From assembly GCA_035526585.1 (NCBI GenBank), contig DATLCC010000053.1:1-15146 (forward strand): DNA of 15,146 nucleotides. Direction: 5' to 3'. The notes beneath the pieces are model-generated. The model worked only from the letters and a program-made list of their open reading frames with translations, did not search any database and was not told the origin of the DNA. Position 1 is the stretch's first letter, and each line of letters opens with the position of its first letter. A program made the position numbers and the translations under genes. Source of the stretch: JAJPHT01 sp035526585. Its GTDB lineage: Archaea > Thermoplasmatota > SW-10-69-26 > JACQPN01 > JAJPHT01. Positions 1-7,625 of this stretch are shown here, in pieces.

Positions 1-37
1 TGGCGCTGCGCCCGCACGTTCAAATCAAGGAGCGTTC

Positions 38-154
38 ATGGTCACGCGGCGCAGTGACGAGTCAGTTATCAGCGAGGCCGGCCTCCCACCCAATGAAATG
101 ATGGCCGGCATGATGACCTCTCTTTTCGAGGCCGAGCGCCACTCTGATCCCTGA
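38..154 (+). CDS. Possible 38-residue small protein
   Basis: This is an ATG-started frame of 38 codons ending in TGA. It is supported mainly by a good Shine-Dalgarno sequence, AAGGAG at 27-32, five bases before the ATG. The peptide is acidic in its middle and methionine-rich (NEMMAGMMTSLFEAE around residues 19-33). It has no signal peptide, membrane segment or cysteine pair. It matches no family I recognise, and the window begins too close upstream to show its context. It could be a real small protein or a chance ORF behind a purine-rich stretch. Confidence 0.28.
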   Translation: MVTRRSDESVISEAGLPPNEMMAGMMTSLFEAERHSDP

Positions 155-196
155 GCGACGAGCACGTCGCATCGACGAATGATCCCGCGGCTGGAG

Positions 197-261
197 ACAT
201 CGTCGTCTGGGGCGAAATGTTTCTGCTGAAACATTTCGCGATGCCCCCCAAGCGACGATGT
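197..261. repeat. Long imperfect hairpin in a gene-free stretch
   Basis: Two nested inverted repeats form one stem. The outer arms at 197-205 and 253-261 pair over 9 bp. A middle TGGGG/CCCCA helix continues the stem. The inner arms at 212-222 (GCGAAATGTTT) and 229-239 (AAACATTTCGC) pair over 11 bp around a 6-base loop. The rest of 155-406 shows no convincing gene. The structure could be a transcription terminator, a small structured RNA or the core of a miniature mobile element; the sequence alone does not decide. Confidence 0.5.
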
Positions 262-406
262 GGGTGATGGGGTGTGCGCGGCGATCTGCGCGCAGGAATG
301 AAACCTTTGAGGCGGTTGGCGGCAGGCCACCGGTTCATCCCCCCGACTGCTTCACCGTCGTCCGTGAAGAGCGCACCACTATGAGCTCCCCGGGGGTCCT
401 ATACGT

Positions 407-910
407 GTGCTTCCGCGCGTCGTCTGGGCCCTCGTCGGAGCGCTCCTGCTCCCCAGCCTGGCCGGCGCTTCGTATGACTTCACGCAGGACTGGACCGATT
501 GCCGCGGAGAATGGATCTCACCGCTTGGGATCAAGACGACCTTCTGCCGACTCGTGGCGTCTTCTTCGATCTGGAGCGAGGAGGGATGCGGAGACGTCTG
601 CGAGATCCACGGGCACGCGCACGCAGCGCTCTTAGGCGTCCAGCTCCCGAAGGACGTGAGCATCGCCTCGCCATTCTCCGGATGCACCGATTCGGACCTG
701 AACGGGGCGCCGGACTGCCGACTCGCGAATGTGGCGACGCTTGTCATCGAAAGCGAGTGCCGTGAGATCGTCTTCTCCTTTTTCGGTGCGGTGCGCCCGC
801 CCCTGGAATCGTCGCCGTCCATCGATGGGCTCCACCTCGAGCATGTCTATTGGGTCTGCACGACCGACGGGGAGCCCGAGATCACCTACCAAGGCTCCCG
901 TCTCCTCTAA
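407..910 (+). CDS. Exported cysteine-rich hypothetical protein
   Basis: The 167-residue product starts at a GTG and opens with a clear export signal: a hydrophobic run at about residues 6-19 (WALVGALLLPSLAG) followed by a likely cleavage site near Ala-Ser-Tyr. The mature part has eight cysteines, at residues 32, 47, 61, 65, 93, 104, 118 and 151. An even number suits disulfide bonding outside the membrane. A CxxxCxxHxHxH cluster at 61-71 could instead bind metal. No known family is recognised. Third-position GC is visibly lower than in the helicase that follows, which hints at a different history or weak expression. A TATA-like ACTATGAG lies about 25 bases upstream and a G-rich run sits just before the start. 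The start codon is the main uncertainty. The gene ends 26 bases before the helicase. Confidence 0.6.
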   Translation: MLPRVVWALVGALLLPSLAGASYDFTQDWTDCRGEWISPLGIKTTFCRLVASSSIWSEEGCGDVCEIHGHAHAALLGVQLPKDVSIASPFSGCTDSDLNGAPDCRLANVATLVIESECREIVFSFFGAVRPPLESSPSIDGLHLEHVYWVCTTDGEPEITYQGSRLL

Positions 911-936
911 GAGCAGGGACCGCTTCTGCGGCGCCC

Positions 937-2271
937 ATGGCGGACGATGCCTCCTGGGACGATCTTCCCGTCTCCGAAAGGATCCGCGACGTCGTGCACC
1001 GCATCGGCTGGCGGGAGCCGACCCCTATCCAGCGCCTCGTGCTGCCGCAGCTCGCGATGGGGCGCGACGTCATCGGGCGCGCCGAGACGGGGTCGGGGAA
1101 GACGGGCGCGTTCGGCGTCTGGCTCACGAGCGAGGTGAAGGCGCCCGGCGTGCAGGCGCTCGTCCTCGCGCCCACGCGCGAGCTCGCGACGCAGATCGCG
1201 GGCGACCTCAACCGCCTCGCCGAGGGCGCCCCCTTCCGCGCGGCCGCCATCTACGGCGGCGTCCCCTACGAGCCGCAGCTCGCGGCCCTCGCGGACCCCG
1301 CGACCACGTGCATCGTCGCGACGACCGGGCGCCTCCTGGACCTCCTTGCGCGAAAGCAGGTCCTCCTCGACAAGGTGCGCGTCGTCGTGCTCGACGAGGC
1401 GGACCGCATGCTGGACCTCGGCTTCATCGGCGAGGTCGAGCGCATCCTGAAGCTCATCCCGGGCGCGCGCCAGACGGCGCTATTCACGGCGACGATGCCC
1501 AAGAAGGTCGCGCTCCTTGCGCACCAGTACATGAGCCACCCGCGCGAGGTCGAGGTGGGCCCGCTCACGCCCGAGCAGGCGGAGCACTACCGCGTCGACG
1601 TGCCCTCGCAGCATCGCACGGCCGCGCTCCTCGCGCTCCTCGACAAGGAGTCGCCCAAGGTGTGCCTGGTCTTCACGCGCACGCGCGAGGGCTCCCAGAC
1701 CCTCGCGAAGGAGCTCCTCGCGGCGGACGTGCCCGCGGTGGCCTTCCACGGCGACCTCGCACAGGAGCAGCGCGAGCGCGTGGTCGCGAGCCTGAAGGCC
1801 GGCCGCACGGCGCTCGTCGTCGCGACCGACGTCGCGGCGCGCGGGCTGGACATCACCGGCATCACGCACGTGGTGAACTACGACGTGCCCGAGGAGGCCG
1901 AGCAGTACGTGCACCGCGCGGGCCGGACCGCGCGCGCGGGGAAGAGCGGGCGCGTCTTCTCGCTTGTCACAGAGAACGACGGGAAGGCCGTCGTCGCGGC
2001 GGAGCGCGCCGCGCAGCGCAAGCTCCACCCTTACCCGCTCACGATCGAGACGGAGATGGGCGACATCGACCTCACGGGTCGGCCGCTCACGCCCGCGAAG
2101 AGCGAGATGCGCGGCGGCAACGCGCGCGGCGCGAAGACGAAGGCGGACCCCACGCCGCCGAATCCTTTGGGGAAGCTCTTGCGCGACGTGACGAAGCCGC
2201 AGGCCGATCCCGACGCGCCCAAGCGGCCCGAGTCGGACCTGCCCCCTTCGCGGAGGGAGCGCAGGCGGTGA
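937..2271 (+). CDS. DEAD-box ATP-dependent RNA helicase
   Basis: The 444-residue protein unwinds or remodels RNA duplexes using ATP, in the cytoplasm. All core motifs are visible in order: the Q motif around residues 25-32 (WREPTPIQ), motif I AETGSGKT at 49-56, Ia PTRELA at 79-84, Ib TTGR at 129-132 (usually TPGR), motif II DEAD at 153-156, motif III as TAT at 184-186, motif V ATDVAARGLDI near 296-306, and motif VI HRAGRTARAG at 326-335. After residue 370 comes a basic, proline-rich tail ending in SRRERRR, likely to bind RNA. The ATG at 937 is chosen because the motifs begin right after it; an in-frame extension would overlap the previous gene. CTCTAAGA about 28 bases upstream could be a TATA box. 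The TGA overlaps the next gene's start as GTGA, so the two are probably co-transcribed. The family resembles bacterial RhlE/DeaD proteins and their archaeal relatives. Confidence 0.95.
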   Translation: MADDASWDDLPVSERIRDVVHRIGWREPTPIQRLVLPQLAMGRDVIGRAETGSGKTGAFGVWLTSEVKAPGVQALVLAPTRELATQIAGDLNRLAEGAPFRAAAIYGGVPYEPQLAALADPATTCIVATTGRLLDLLARKQVLLDKVRVVVLDEADRMLDLGFIGEVERILKLIPGARQTALFTATMPKKVALLAHQYMSHPREVEVGPLTPEQAEHYRVDVPSQHRTAALLALLDKESPKVCLVFTRTREGSQTLAKELLAADVPAVAFHGDLAQEQRERVVASLKAGRTALVVATDVAARGLDITGITHVVNYDVPEEAEQYVHRAGRTARAGKSGRVFSLVTENDGKAVVAAERAAQRKLHPYPLTIETEMGDIDLTGRPLTPAKSEMRGGNARGAKTKADPTPPNPLGKLLRDVTKPQADPDAPKRPESDLPPSRRERRR

Positions 2272-3572
2272 GGCCGCGCGCGCTCCTTCTCTGCCTGCTC
2301 CTCGCAGGCTGCGCCACGGCGCCCGCGCCCGCTTCCCCGGTCTTGCTCGAGTTGCCGCTGGACCACGACCACGCGGCGCTCGCGGGGCACGACCTCGCGC
2401 AAGGGCTGCGCCGCGTCGGCGGCATCGATCTCGAGGCGCTCCTGGCAGGCGAGCCCGGACGCGCGAGCGACCTGCAGTTCCACGAGGGGCTCGCCGCGGT
2501 GGCGGTGAACGGCGGCAGCGGCGGCTTCGCGCTCCTCGACGCGACGAGCCTGAAGGTCCTCTCGCGCTATCGCAGCGGGAGCGAGGACAACTGGTACGTG
2601 AAGTTCACGCCGGATGGGCGCTACATCCTCCTCACCGCCAACGGGAACTTCCAGGCCGCGCCCGCGGCGGAGGGCGCGCTGGAGGCGCTCACGCGCGGGA
2701 CGCTCTCGCACGCGGCGCGCGGCCTGCAGGTCGTCGACATCGCGGATCCCTCGCGCCCGACGCTCGTGGGCGCGTACGCCTCGCCGATCCGCCTGATCAA
2801 CGTCGCCACGTGGGAGAGCGGAGGCGCGACCTACGTCGCGGCGAGCGTCGTCGGGGATCGCAGCATCCAAGGCGCGCCGGCGCCGGGCGCGGTCGCGAAC
2901 GGGGTGGACGTGCTGCGCCTGGATGATGGCGGGACGCCGATCCGCGTCGCGCGTTGGGACGTGCCCGGCGGCCCCGATCCCGCCATCCTCGCGCACGATC
3001 TAAGCGTGGAGATCCACCCGCTCACAGGCCAGACGATCCTCTACGTCGCGGGCTGGGACGCAGGCGCACTCCTCGTGGACGTCTCCAACCCGACCGCCCC
3101 GAGGCTGATCGGCGCGTTCGATCCGATGGATCCCGCGATCCATGTGCACACCGTGAAGCCGCACCCAGGCCTCGTGGAGGGCAGGCACTTGACGCTCGCG
3201 TCGCCCGAGACCTTCGCAGGCGAGTCGAGCGGGCGCTATCATCTGCTCGACACGACGGACCCCGCGCATCCCGCGCTCGTCACGACGTGGGACTTGCCGG
3301 GGAACCTCACGAACGCGGAGAACCTGATGTGGAGCCCGCACGAGTTCTCCCTGGCAGAAGGGAAGGCGTGGACGTCCAACTTCCATGCGGGAGCGATCGC
3401 GCTCGACCTCCGCGACGAGCTTCGTCCCATCGCGGCATGGGCCGCGCCGCCCGCGCCTCCGCGCGAAGGGAGCGCGAAGTGGGCGGTGGACGTGGAGACC
3501 GTGGTGTGGCACGACGGGCTCGTCTATGCGGTGGACATGGGGCGCGGGATCGACGTGCTCTCACTCGGCTGA
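2268..3572 (+). CDS. LVIVD-repeat beta-propeller lipoprotein
   Basis: The 434-residue product begins with a short lipoprotein signal, with the lipobox LLAGC at residues 11-15 and Cys15 as the likely anchor, followed by an Ala/Pro spacer. The body carries repeats of the LVIVD type, in which a short strand pair is followed by D-x-[ST]-[DN]-P-x-x-P: GLQVVDIADPSRP near 152-164, ALLVDVSNPTAP near 267-278, and HLLDTTDPAHP near 325-335. It most likely folds as a surface beta-propeller. Conserved-looking histidines recur in loops (243, 250, 292, 294, 299, 358, 373, 415), so metal or ligand binding is possible. The GTG start is chosen because it overlaps the helicase stop as GTGA, is preceded by GGGAG at 2255-2259, and places the lipobox at the N terminus. 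The substrate is unknown. The pairing with a helicase looks organisational rather than functional. Confidence 0.85.
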   Translation: MRPRALLLCLLLAGCATAPAPASPVLLELPLDHDHAALAGHDLAQGLRRVGGIDLEALLAGEPGRASDLQFHEGLAAVAVNGGSGGFALLDATSLKVLSRYRSGSEDNWYVKFTPDGRYILLTANGNFQAAPAAEGALEALTRGTLSHAARGLQVVDIADPSRPTLVGAYASPIRLINVATWESGGATYVAASVVGDRSIQGAPAPGAVANGVDVLRLDDGGTPIRVARWDVPGGPDPAILAHDLSVEIHPLTGQTILYVAGWDAGALLVDVSNPTAPRLIGAFDPMDPAIHVHTVKPHPGLVEGRHLTLASPETFAGESSGRYHLLDTTDPAHPALVTTWDLPGNLTNAENLMWSPHEFSLAEGKAWTSNFHAGAIALDLRDELRPIAAWAAPPAPPREGSAKWAVDVETVVWHDGLVYAVDMGRGIDVLSLG

Positions 3573-3581
3573 GAACAGTGA

Positions 3582-3674
3582 TGCCCGCGGGGCAATGCAC
3601 CACATTCTTGCCGGTTCGGGGACCCGAGATCTTTCCGCGGAAAACTGTCGGCCCCGACACGGATGCTCCGGAGC
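3582..3674. repeat. Cluster of five short palindromes in a convergent gap
   Basis: The gap between two convergent genes (3573-3709) has no ORF of note but holds five dyads in a row: TGCCC-gcg-GGGCA at 3582-3594, TCGGG-ga-CCCGA at 3616-3627, the perfect TTTCCGCGGAAA at 3632-3643, TGTCGG-cc-CCGACA at 3646-3659, and the perfect GCTCCGGAGC at 3665-3674. No T-run follows them. They could act together as a two-way transcription stop or as protein-binding sites. Confidence 0.5.
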
Positions 3675-3709
3675 CGCAGCGAGGAAGTCCAGAGCAGCGC
3701 TGGCCAGGA

Positions 3710-4249
3710 CTATGGCGCGATCCCCAGGCTGTGCGTCGCGATGTCGCTTGCTTCGACGAAGTGGAGCTGCTCGGTCCCGGTCGTGGGGGGCGCCCACCAG
3801 CGCGCGCCTCCGACGGTCTCCCATGCGCGCGAGAGCCCGTCATCGGGGAGCTCGGCGATGCGGGCGAGGGCGCGCTCGCGGTAGGGTGCGGCGACGTGGG
3901 GCCATGCGGCGGAAAGGGCGAGGGTGAGCGCGGCGGAGGTGCCGCCCGACATGCGTTGGAGCGTGTACGCGTCCTCTTCGTAGACGGCGCGCGCCCAGAG
4001 GCGCTTGTCCGTGCGCCCGTCGAAGATCTCGGGGATCGCGGTTCCGCTCACGCTGGCGAGGGGGAGGCCGCGGAAGATGTTCATCGCGTGGTGGATCCCG
4101 ACCTCGAACTTTCCGCCGCCCAGCACGCAGATGGCTTCGAGCTCCGCGATTCCGTTGATGCCGCGCAGCGGGAGCTTGGGTCGCCGGCGCACGGGCGATC
4201 GGGGCGGGCCCAGGGGTGGCCCCATCGGCTCTCCGGCTGCGCGACCCAT
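3710..4249 (-). CDS. Hypothetical protein, family not recognised
   Basis: The product is 179 residues long and looks like a folded cytoplasmic protein: no signal peptide or membrane helix, but a well-mixed core. The first 30 residues are Pro/Arg-rich and probably disordered. The recognisable block runs from about residue 31 to the end, with GGGKFEVGIHHAMNIFRG at 44-61, a DGRTDKRLWARAVYEEDAY stretch at 77-95, and WETVGGARWWAPPTTGTEQL at 143-162. The paired histidines (53-54) and aromatic-rich tail suggest a ligand pocket, but I cannot name a function. ATG at 4249 is preferred over an in-frame TTG at 4279 because a TATA-like GTTTGATAG is centred about 27 bases before it, as in a leaderless archaeal gene. 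It is divergent from the ABC-F gene and convergent with the propeller gene. Confidence 0.6.
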   Translation of the reverse strand: MGRAAGEPMGPPLGPPRSPVRRRPKLPLRGINGIAELEAICVLGGGKFEVGIHHAMNIFRGLPLASVSGTAIPEIFDGRTDKRLWARAVYEEDAYTLQRMSGGTSAALTLALSAAWPHVAAPYRERALARIAELPDDGLSRAWETVGGARWWAPPTTGTEQLHFVEASDIATHSLGIAP

Positions 4250-4271
4250 GCTGAGGCGCACCGCGTTCCGA

Positions 4272-4281
4272 GCTATCAAAC
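4272..4281 (-). promoter_or_regulatory. TATA-like box for the 3710-4249 gene
   Basis: Read on the minus strand the site is GTTTGATAGC, the most AT-rich spot in this GC-rich gap. It is centred about 27 bases upstream of the ATG at 4249. That spacing fits a leaderless archaeal promoter, with TATA near -26 and transcription starting at the start codon. Confidence 0.35.
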
Positions 4282-4367
4282 AGTCGGCTGGGAGACCCTA
4301 TGTTCCGGTGGAGCCGCGAGAGTGGCTGCGGGAGAGGTTTCTTGATAAGGAGCCCCCTGGCGCGGCC

Positions 4368-6176
4368 GTGGCCCGGCCCCTCCTCACCCTCGAAGGCGTC
4401 GCGAAGGGGCGCGCGGGGCGGGTCCTGTTCGAGGACGTGACGTTCGAGCTGGCGGTGGGGGACCGCGCCGCGCTCGTGGGGCCCAACGGCTGCGGCAAAT
4501 CCACGCTCTTCGCGTTGCTCACGGGTCGTGAGGCGCCGGACCATGGCGGCGTCCGCCTCGCGCCTCACACGGAGCTCGTCTCCTTCGACCAGCATCCGAC
4601 CTTCGGGCCCGAGGAGACGATCCAGCAGGCGCTCGCGGCCGGCGCGCAGGTGCCCCCCGAGCTCGCCTCCGAGCTCTCCGCGCTGGAGGCGCGCCTTGCG
4701 GACCCGGCGCTCTACGAGTCGCCCGAGGCGAACGAAGTGCTGGCGCGCTACGGCGACGTGCAGCGCGACGTGTCGCGAGCGAAGGTGAGCGCGAGCACCG
4801 ACAACGCGCTCGTGGAAGCGCTCGGCTTCACGGAGGCCGACGCGGGGCGCAAGGTCGCGAGCCTCTCGGGCGGCGAGCGCACGCGGCTCTTCCTGGCGCG
4901 CACCCTGTCGAAGGCCTCCCCCGGGTGCCTCCTGCTGTTGGACGAGCCGACGAACCACCTGGACGTCGAGACGATCGAGTGGCTCGAGGAATGGTTGCAG
5001 GCGTTCGACGGCGCGCTCCTCGTCGTGGCGCACGACCGCGCCTTCCTCGACAACGTCGCCACGCGGACGCTCGCCTTCGAACGCGACACCATCCGCGCCT
5101 ACGTGGGGAACTACGAGGACTACGAGGCCGCGAAGCAGCAGGACGCCGTGCTTCTCGCGGCGCGGCGAGAGCGCGAGGCGAAGGAGCTGGACAAGCAGAA
5201 GGCCGTCATTGAGCAGTTCAAGAAGCAGAAGCGCTTCAACGGGCAGATGGCGAGCCGCATGCTCCACGTCGCGAAGCTCAAGGCCGCAGTGGACAAGACG
5301 CCCGACCCGCTCATCCAGAAGGTGCAGATGCAGGTCGGCTTCCCCGAGTCGTTCAAGTCGTCCAACGACGTGATCCGCATCCGCGGGCTTGGCAAGAAGT
5401 ACGGCGAGCGCGTCCTCTTCTACGGCCTCGACCTCGACATCCGTCGCGGCGAGCGTCTGGCCATCGTCGGCCCGAACGGCGCAGGGAAGACGACCCTGCT
5501 GCGCGTGCTCACGGGCAAGGAGAAGAAGGACGTCGGCACGGTCGAGATCTCGCCGGGCACGAAGGGCTCGTACTTCGCGCAGGGGCACGAGACGATCACG
5601 GCGACGAACACGCTGCGGCAGGAGGTCCTCGGCGCGCGCCCCGGCGTGTCGGACGAGGACGCGCGCGCGCTCCTTGGCCGCTTCGGCTTCCGGCGCGAGG
5701 ACGATCTCCAGCGCAAGGTCTCGACGCTCTCGGGCGGTGAGCGTTCGCGCATCCAGCTCCTGAAGACGATCCTCACGCCTTCGAACCTCCTCATCCTCGA
5801 CGAGCCGACGAACCACCTCGATCTCTTGAGCCGCGAGGCGCTCGCGCACGCGCTGAACGCGTACACGGGCGCGCTCGTCATCGTGAGCCACGATCGCTGG
5901 TTCCTCGACAGCGTCGTGGACAAGGTGGCGGTGCTCGCGCGCAAGCAGGTGAAGGTCTTCGCCGGCGGCTTCACCGACGCGCGCCTCGCGTCGCAGATGG
6001 AGGACTTCTCGAACGAGAAGCCGCGCGTCTTCAACGTCAAGAAGGCGTTCAAGGACTTCGACGCCGGCGTGAAGCACACCGTGGGCTCGACGCTGAAGCT
6101 CACCGACGCGGAGCTTGCCGAGAAGCGCGTGTACCGCACGGCGCTCAGTCTGGGCTGGATGGCGGAAGAGGCGTAG
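4368..6176 (+). CDS. ABC-F family ATPase (ribosome-associated, no membrane domain)
   Basis: The 602-residue protein has two ABC ATPase domains in one chain and no transmembrane helices, as in the ABC-F class (EttA/Uup relatives) that act on ribosomes rather than in transport. Domain 1 has Walker A GPNGCGKS at 38-45, signature LSGGE at 166-170, Walker B LLLLDEP at 188-194 and the switch histidine at 222. Domain 2 has Walker A GPNGAGKT at 368-375, signature LSGGE at 454-458, Walker B LLILDEP at 474-480 and histidine 508. Both Walker B glutamates (193, 479) are present, so both sites should hydrolyse ATP. The charged helical linker at about 245-330 is the part that contacts tRNA in known members. 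The GTG start sits just before the first domain; in-frame starts upstream (GTG at 4308, for example) are possible. CTTGATAAGG at 4341-4350 could serve as a TATA box or contribute an AAGGAG site. Confidence 0.92.
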   Translation: MARPLLTLEGVAKGRAGRVLFEDVTFELAVGDRAALVGPNGCGKSTLFALLTGREAPDHGGVRLAPHTELVSFDQHPTFGPEETIQQALAAGAQVPPELASELSALEARLADPALYESPEANEVLARYGDVQRDVSRAKVSASTDNALVEALGFTEADAGRKVASLSGGERTRLFLARTLSKASPGCLLLLDEPTNHLDVETIEWLEEWLQAFDGALLVVAHDRAFLDNVATRTLAFERDTIRAYVGNYEDYEAAKQQDAVLLAARREREAKELDKQKAVIEQFKKQKRFNGQMASRMLHVAKLKAAVDKTPDPLIQKVQMQVGFPESFKSSNDVIRIRGLGKKYGERVLFYGLDLDIRRGERLAIVGPNGAGKTTLLRVLTGKEKKDVGTVEISPGTKGSYFAQGHETITATNTLRQEVLGARPGVSDEDARALLGRFGFRREDDLQRKVSTLSGGERSRIQLLKTILTPSNLLILDEPTNHLDLLSREALAHALNAYTGALVIVSHDRWFLDSVVDKVAVLARKQVKVFAGGFTDARLASQMEDFSNEKPRVFNVKKAFKDFDAGVKHTVGSTLKLTDAELAEKRVYRTALSLGWMAEEA

Positions 6177-6417
6177 TGCGCGAGCGCGCCTTGCGTCCGC
6201 TCGCGACCACGTAGCCGATCCCGACGACCCAGGAGAGCACGCCGGCGAAGAAGAAGGCCGCGCGCTGCGCGTCCGTGCCCAGCGACAGCAGGCGCATGCC
6301 GGCCCAGGCAAGCAGGAGGGAGACGGCCACGATCATGGCGACTAGCGGCAGCGCGGCATGCATCGCGCCGCGCGCTCTCGACGGAGCCTGCTCGTGCGCC
6401 TGCGTGGGGGCGGCCAT
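6145..6417 (-). CDS. Small membrane protein with two predicted helices
   Basis: The 90-residue product has two hydrophobic stretches, about residues 21-44 (LPLVAMIVAVSLLLAWAG core) and 53-73 (AAFFFAGVLSWVVGIGYVV core), with a short loop between them. A basic tail (GRKARSR) follows the second helix, so the C terminus probably faces the cytoplasm. No catalytic motif is visible and the role is unknown. The 3' end overlaps the convergent ABC-F gene by 32 bases. The start is uncertain: ATG at 6417 is chosen over GTG at 6444 and ATG at 6363, and none has a clear Shine-Dalgarno site. It lies downstream of the aminotransferase on the same strand, but a 200-base GC-extreme gap makes a shared transcript doubtful. 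Confidence 0.6.
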   Translation of the reverse strand: MAAPTQAHEQAPSRARGAMHAALPLVAMIVAVSLLLAWAGMRLLSLGTDAQRAAFFFAGVLSWVVGIGYVVASGRKARSRTTPLPPSSPD

Positions 6418-6487
6418 ACGGCGAGCGCGCGTGGGAGGGGGCACGCTGGTTCTGGTACGGCTCGCGAAGGGAACCGCCCCACGCCGA

Positions 6488-6564
6488 GGGCGGGGGCGGG
6501 GCTGGGGGTGGGACGAGGGCTGGGGGCGCGCCCGGGCCTGGGCTCGGGGCGGGCGCGGGCGGGG
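6488..6564 (+). other. Dense G-tract region with quadruplex potential
   Basis: Thirteen runs of three to five G's occur within 77 bases of the plus strand (6488-6490, 6492-6496, 6498-6501, 6504-6508, 6510-6512, 6517-6519, 6522-6526, 6534-6536, 6540-6542, 6546-6549, 6551-6553, 6557-6559, 6561-6564). Loops are mostly one to seven bases. This satisfies the usual G-quadruplex pattern several times over. It fills the gap between two minus-strand genes, so the G-rich strand is their template. Confidence 0.6.
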
Positions 6565-6618
6565 TCCCGGCCCCGTGGCTTCCGTCCGTGGAGCTGCCGC
6601 CGCGAAGTTGCGGGCGTC

Positions 6619-7575
6619 TCACAACGGCGTGAGCGGCAGCGGGCACTCTTGTGGGACGGGCGTGAGGAGGTGCGCGTATTCGGGGAGCTTGCCTCGCACG
6701 CTGGCGGAGAAGCGCTCCTGGATGCGCTTCGTGATCGGGCCGGGCTGTCCGTCGCCGATGACGACGTGGTCGACCTTGCCGATCGGGCTGATCTCGACGC
6801 CCGTGCCGCAGAAGAAGAGCTCGTCGGCGGTGTAGAGCTCGCCCCGCGCGATCGTGCGCGAGTGGACGGTGATGCCGAGGTCGTTCGCGAGGCGCATGAC
6901 GTGGCCGCGGGTCACGCCGTCGAGGATGTCGCTGCTGAAGCCCGGCGTGAGGAGCTCGCCGTTCTTCACGAGGAAGATGTTGGCGCCGCTTCCTTCGGAG
7001 ACGTAGCCGCGCGAATTCAGCATGATGGCGTCGTCGGCGCCGGCGTCGCGGGCTTCCTTCGCGGCGAGATAGCTGTTGACGTAGCCGCCGTTCACCTTCG
7101 CCATGGGAGGGATGGTGCTGCCGTTGATGCGCTGCCAGGAGCTCACGCGCACGGAGAGGCACGCCTTGCCGAAGTAGGAGCCCATCGGCACGGCCATGAT
7201 GAGCGTCTTCTGCTGCTGCGTCTTCGGGAAGATGCCGATGCCGCCCTCGCCGTAGTAGATGACCGGCCGCAGGTAGACGTCGGTGGAGAAATCGTTGCAG
7301 CTGATCGCGTAGAGCTGCCACTCGCGCAGCGTCTTCCAGTCCGGAGTGTTCGAGAAGCCCATGAGCTTCGCGTTCCTCTCCAGGCGCTTCGAGTGCGCGT
7401 CCAGCTCGAAGACGTTCAGGCGGCGCGTGCGCTCGTCCCAGTAGGCGCGCACGCCCTCGAAGACCGCCGTGCCGTAGAGGAAGCCGTGCGTGGAGACGTG
7501 CACGGTGGCGCGCTCCCAGGGCACGAGCTTGCCGTCCATGATCACGCGGGGGTGGGTGGCGGGCGCGTCGGCCAT
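6619..7575 (-). CDS. ilvE: Branched-chain amino acid aminotransferase
   Basis: The 318-residue enzyme is a fold-type IV PLP aminotransferase. It moves the amino group between glutamate and the keto acids of leucine, isoleucine and valine, the last step of their synthesis, in the cytoplasm. Visible family features in order: HGFLYGTAVFEGVRAY at 30-45, RPVIYYGEGGIG at 103-114, the PLP lysine K160 in MAKVNGGYVNS, and GYVSEGSGANIFLVKNG at 190-206 with the PLP-contacting E194. The TPG block at 210-212 and GVTRG at 220-224 follow. The length is normal for the family. ATG at 7575 gives the expected N terminus, with only a weak GGCGGT upstream. D-amino acid transaminase or aminodeoxychorismate lyase share the fold, but the R-G-x-x-Y/F-rich N terminus and overall length favour the branched-chain enzyme. 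A 32-codon zinc-knuckle gene sits 50 bases upstream on the same strand. Confidence 0.9.
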   Translation of the reverse strand: MADAPATHPRVIMDGKLVPWERATVHVSTHGFLYGTAVFEGVRAYWDERTRRLNVFELDAHSKRLERNAKLMGFSNTPDWKTLREWQLYAISCNDFSTDVYLRPVIYYGEGGIGIFPKTQQQKTLIMAVPMGSYFGKACLSVRVSSWQRINGSTIPPMAKVNGGYVNSYLAAKEARDAGADDAIMLNSRGYVSEGSGANIFLVKNGELLTPGFSSDILDGVTRGHVMRLANDLGITVHSRTIARGELYTADELFFCGTGVEISPIGKVDHVVIGDGQPGPITKRIQERFSASVRGKLPEYAHLLTPVPQECPLPLTPL

Positions 7576-7625
7576 CAGGAAGCGACCGCCGCCACGCCGG
7601 CAAGAAGGTTTCGCTCGGAGGGGGG

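Noticed and set aside
258..635. Plus-strand frame of 125 codons overlapping the exported-protein gene
   Set aside because: It is Ser/Arg-rich with no domain, and overlaps a frame with a clear signal peptide and regular cysteines.
3840..6311. Long minus-strand frame opposite the ABC-F gene
   Set aside because: It is Arg/Leu/Glu-rich low-complexity sequence with no domain. The plus strand has both ABC cassettes intact.
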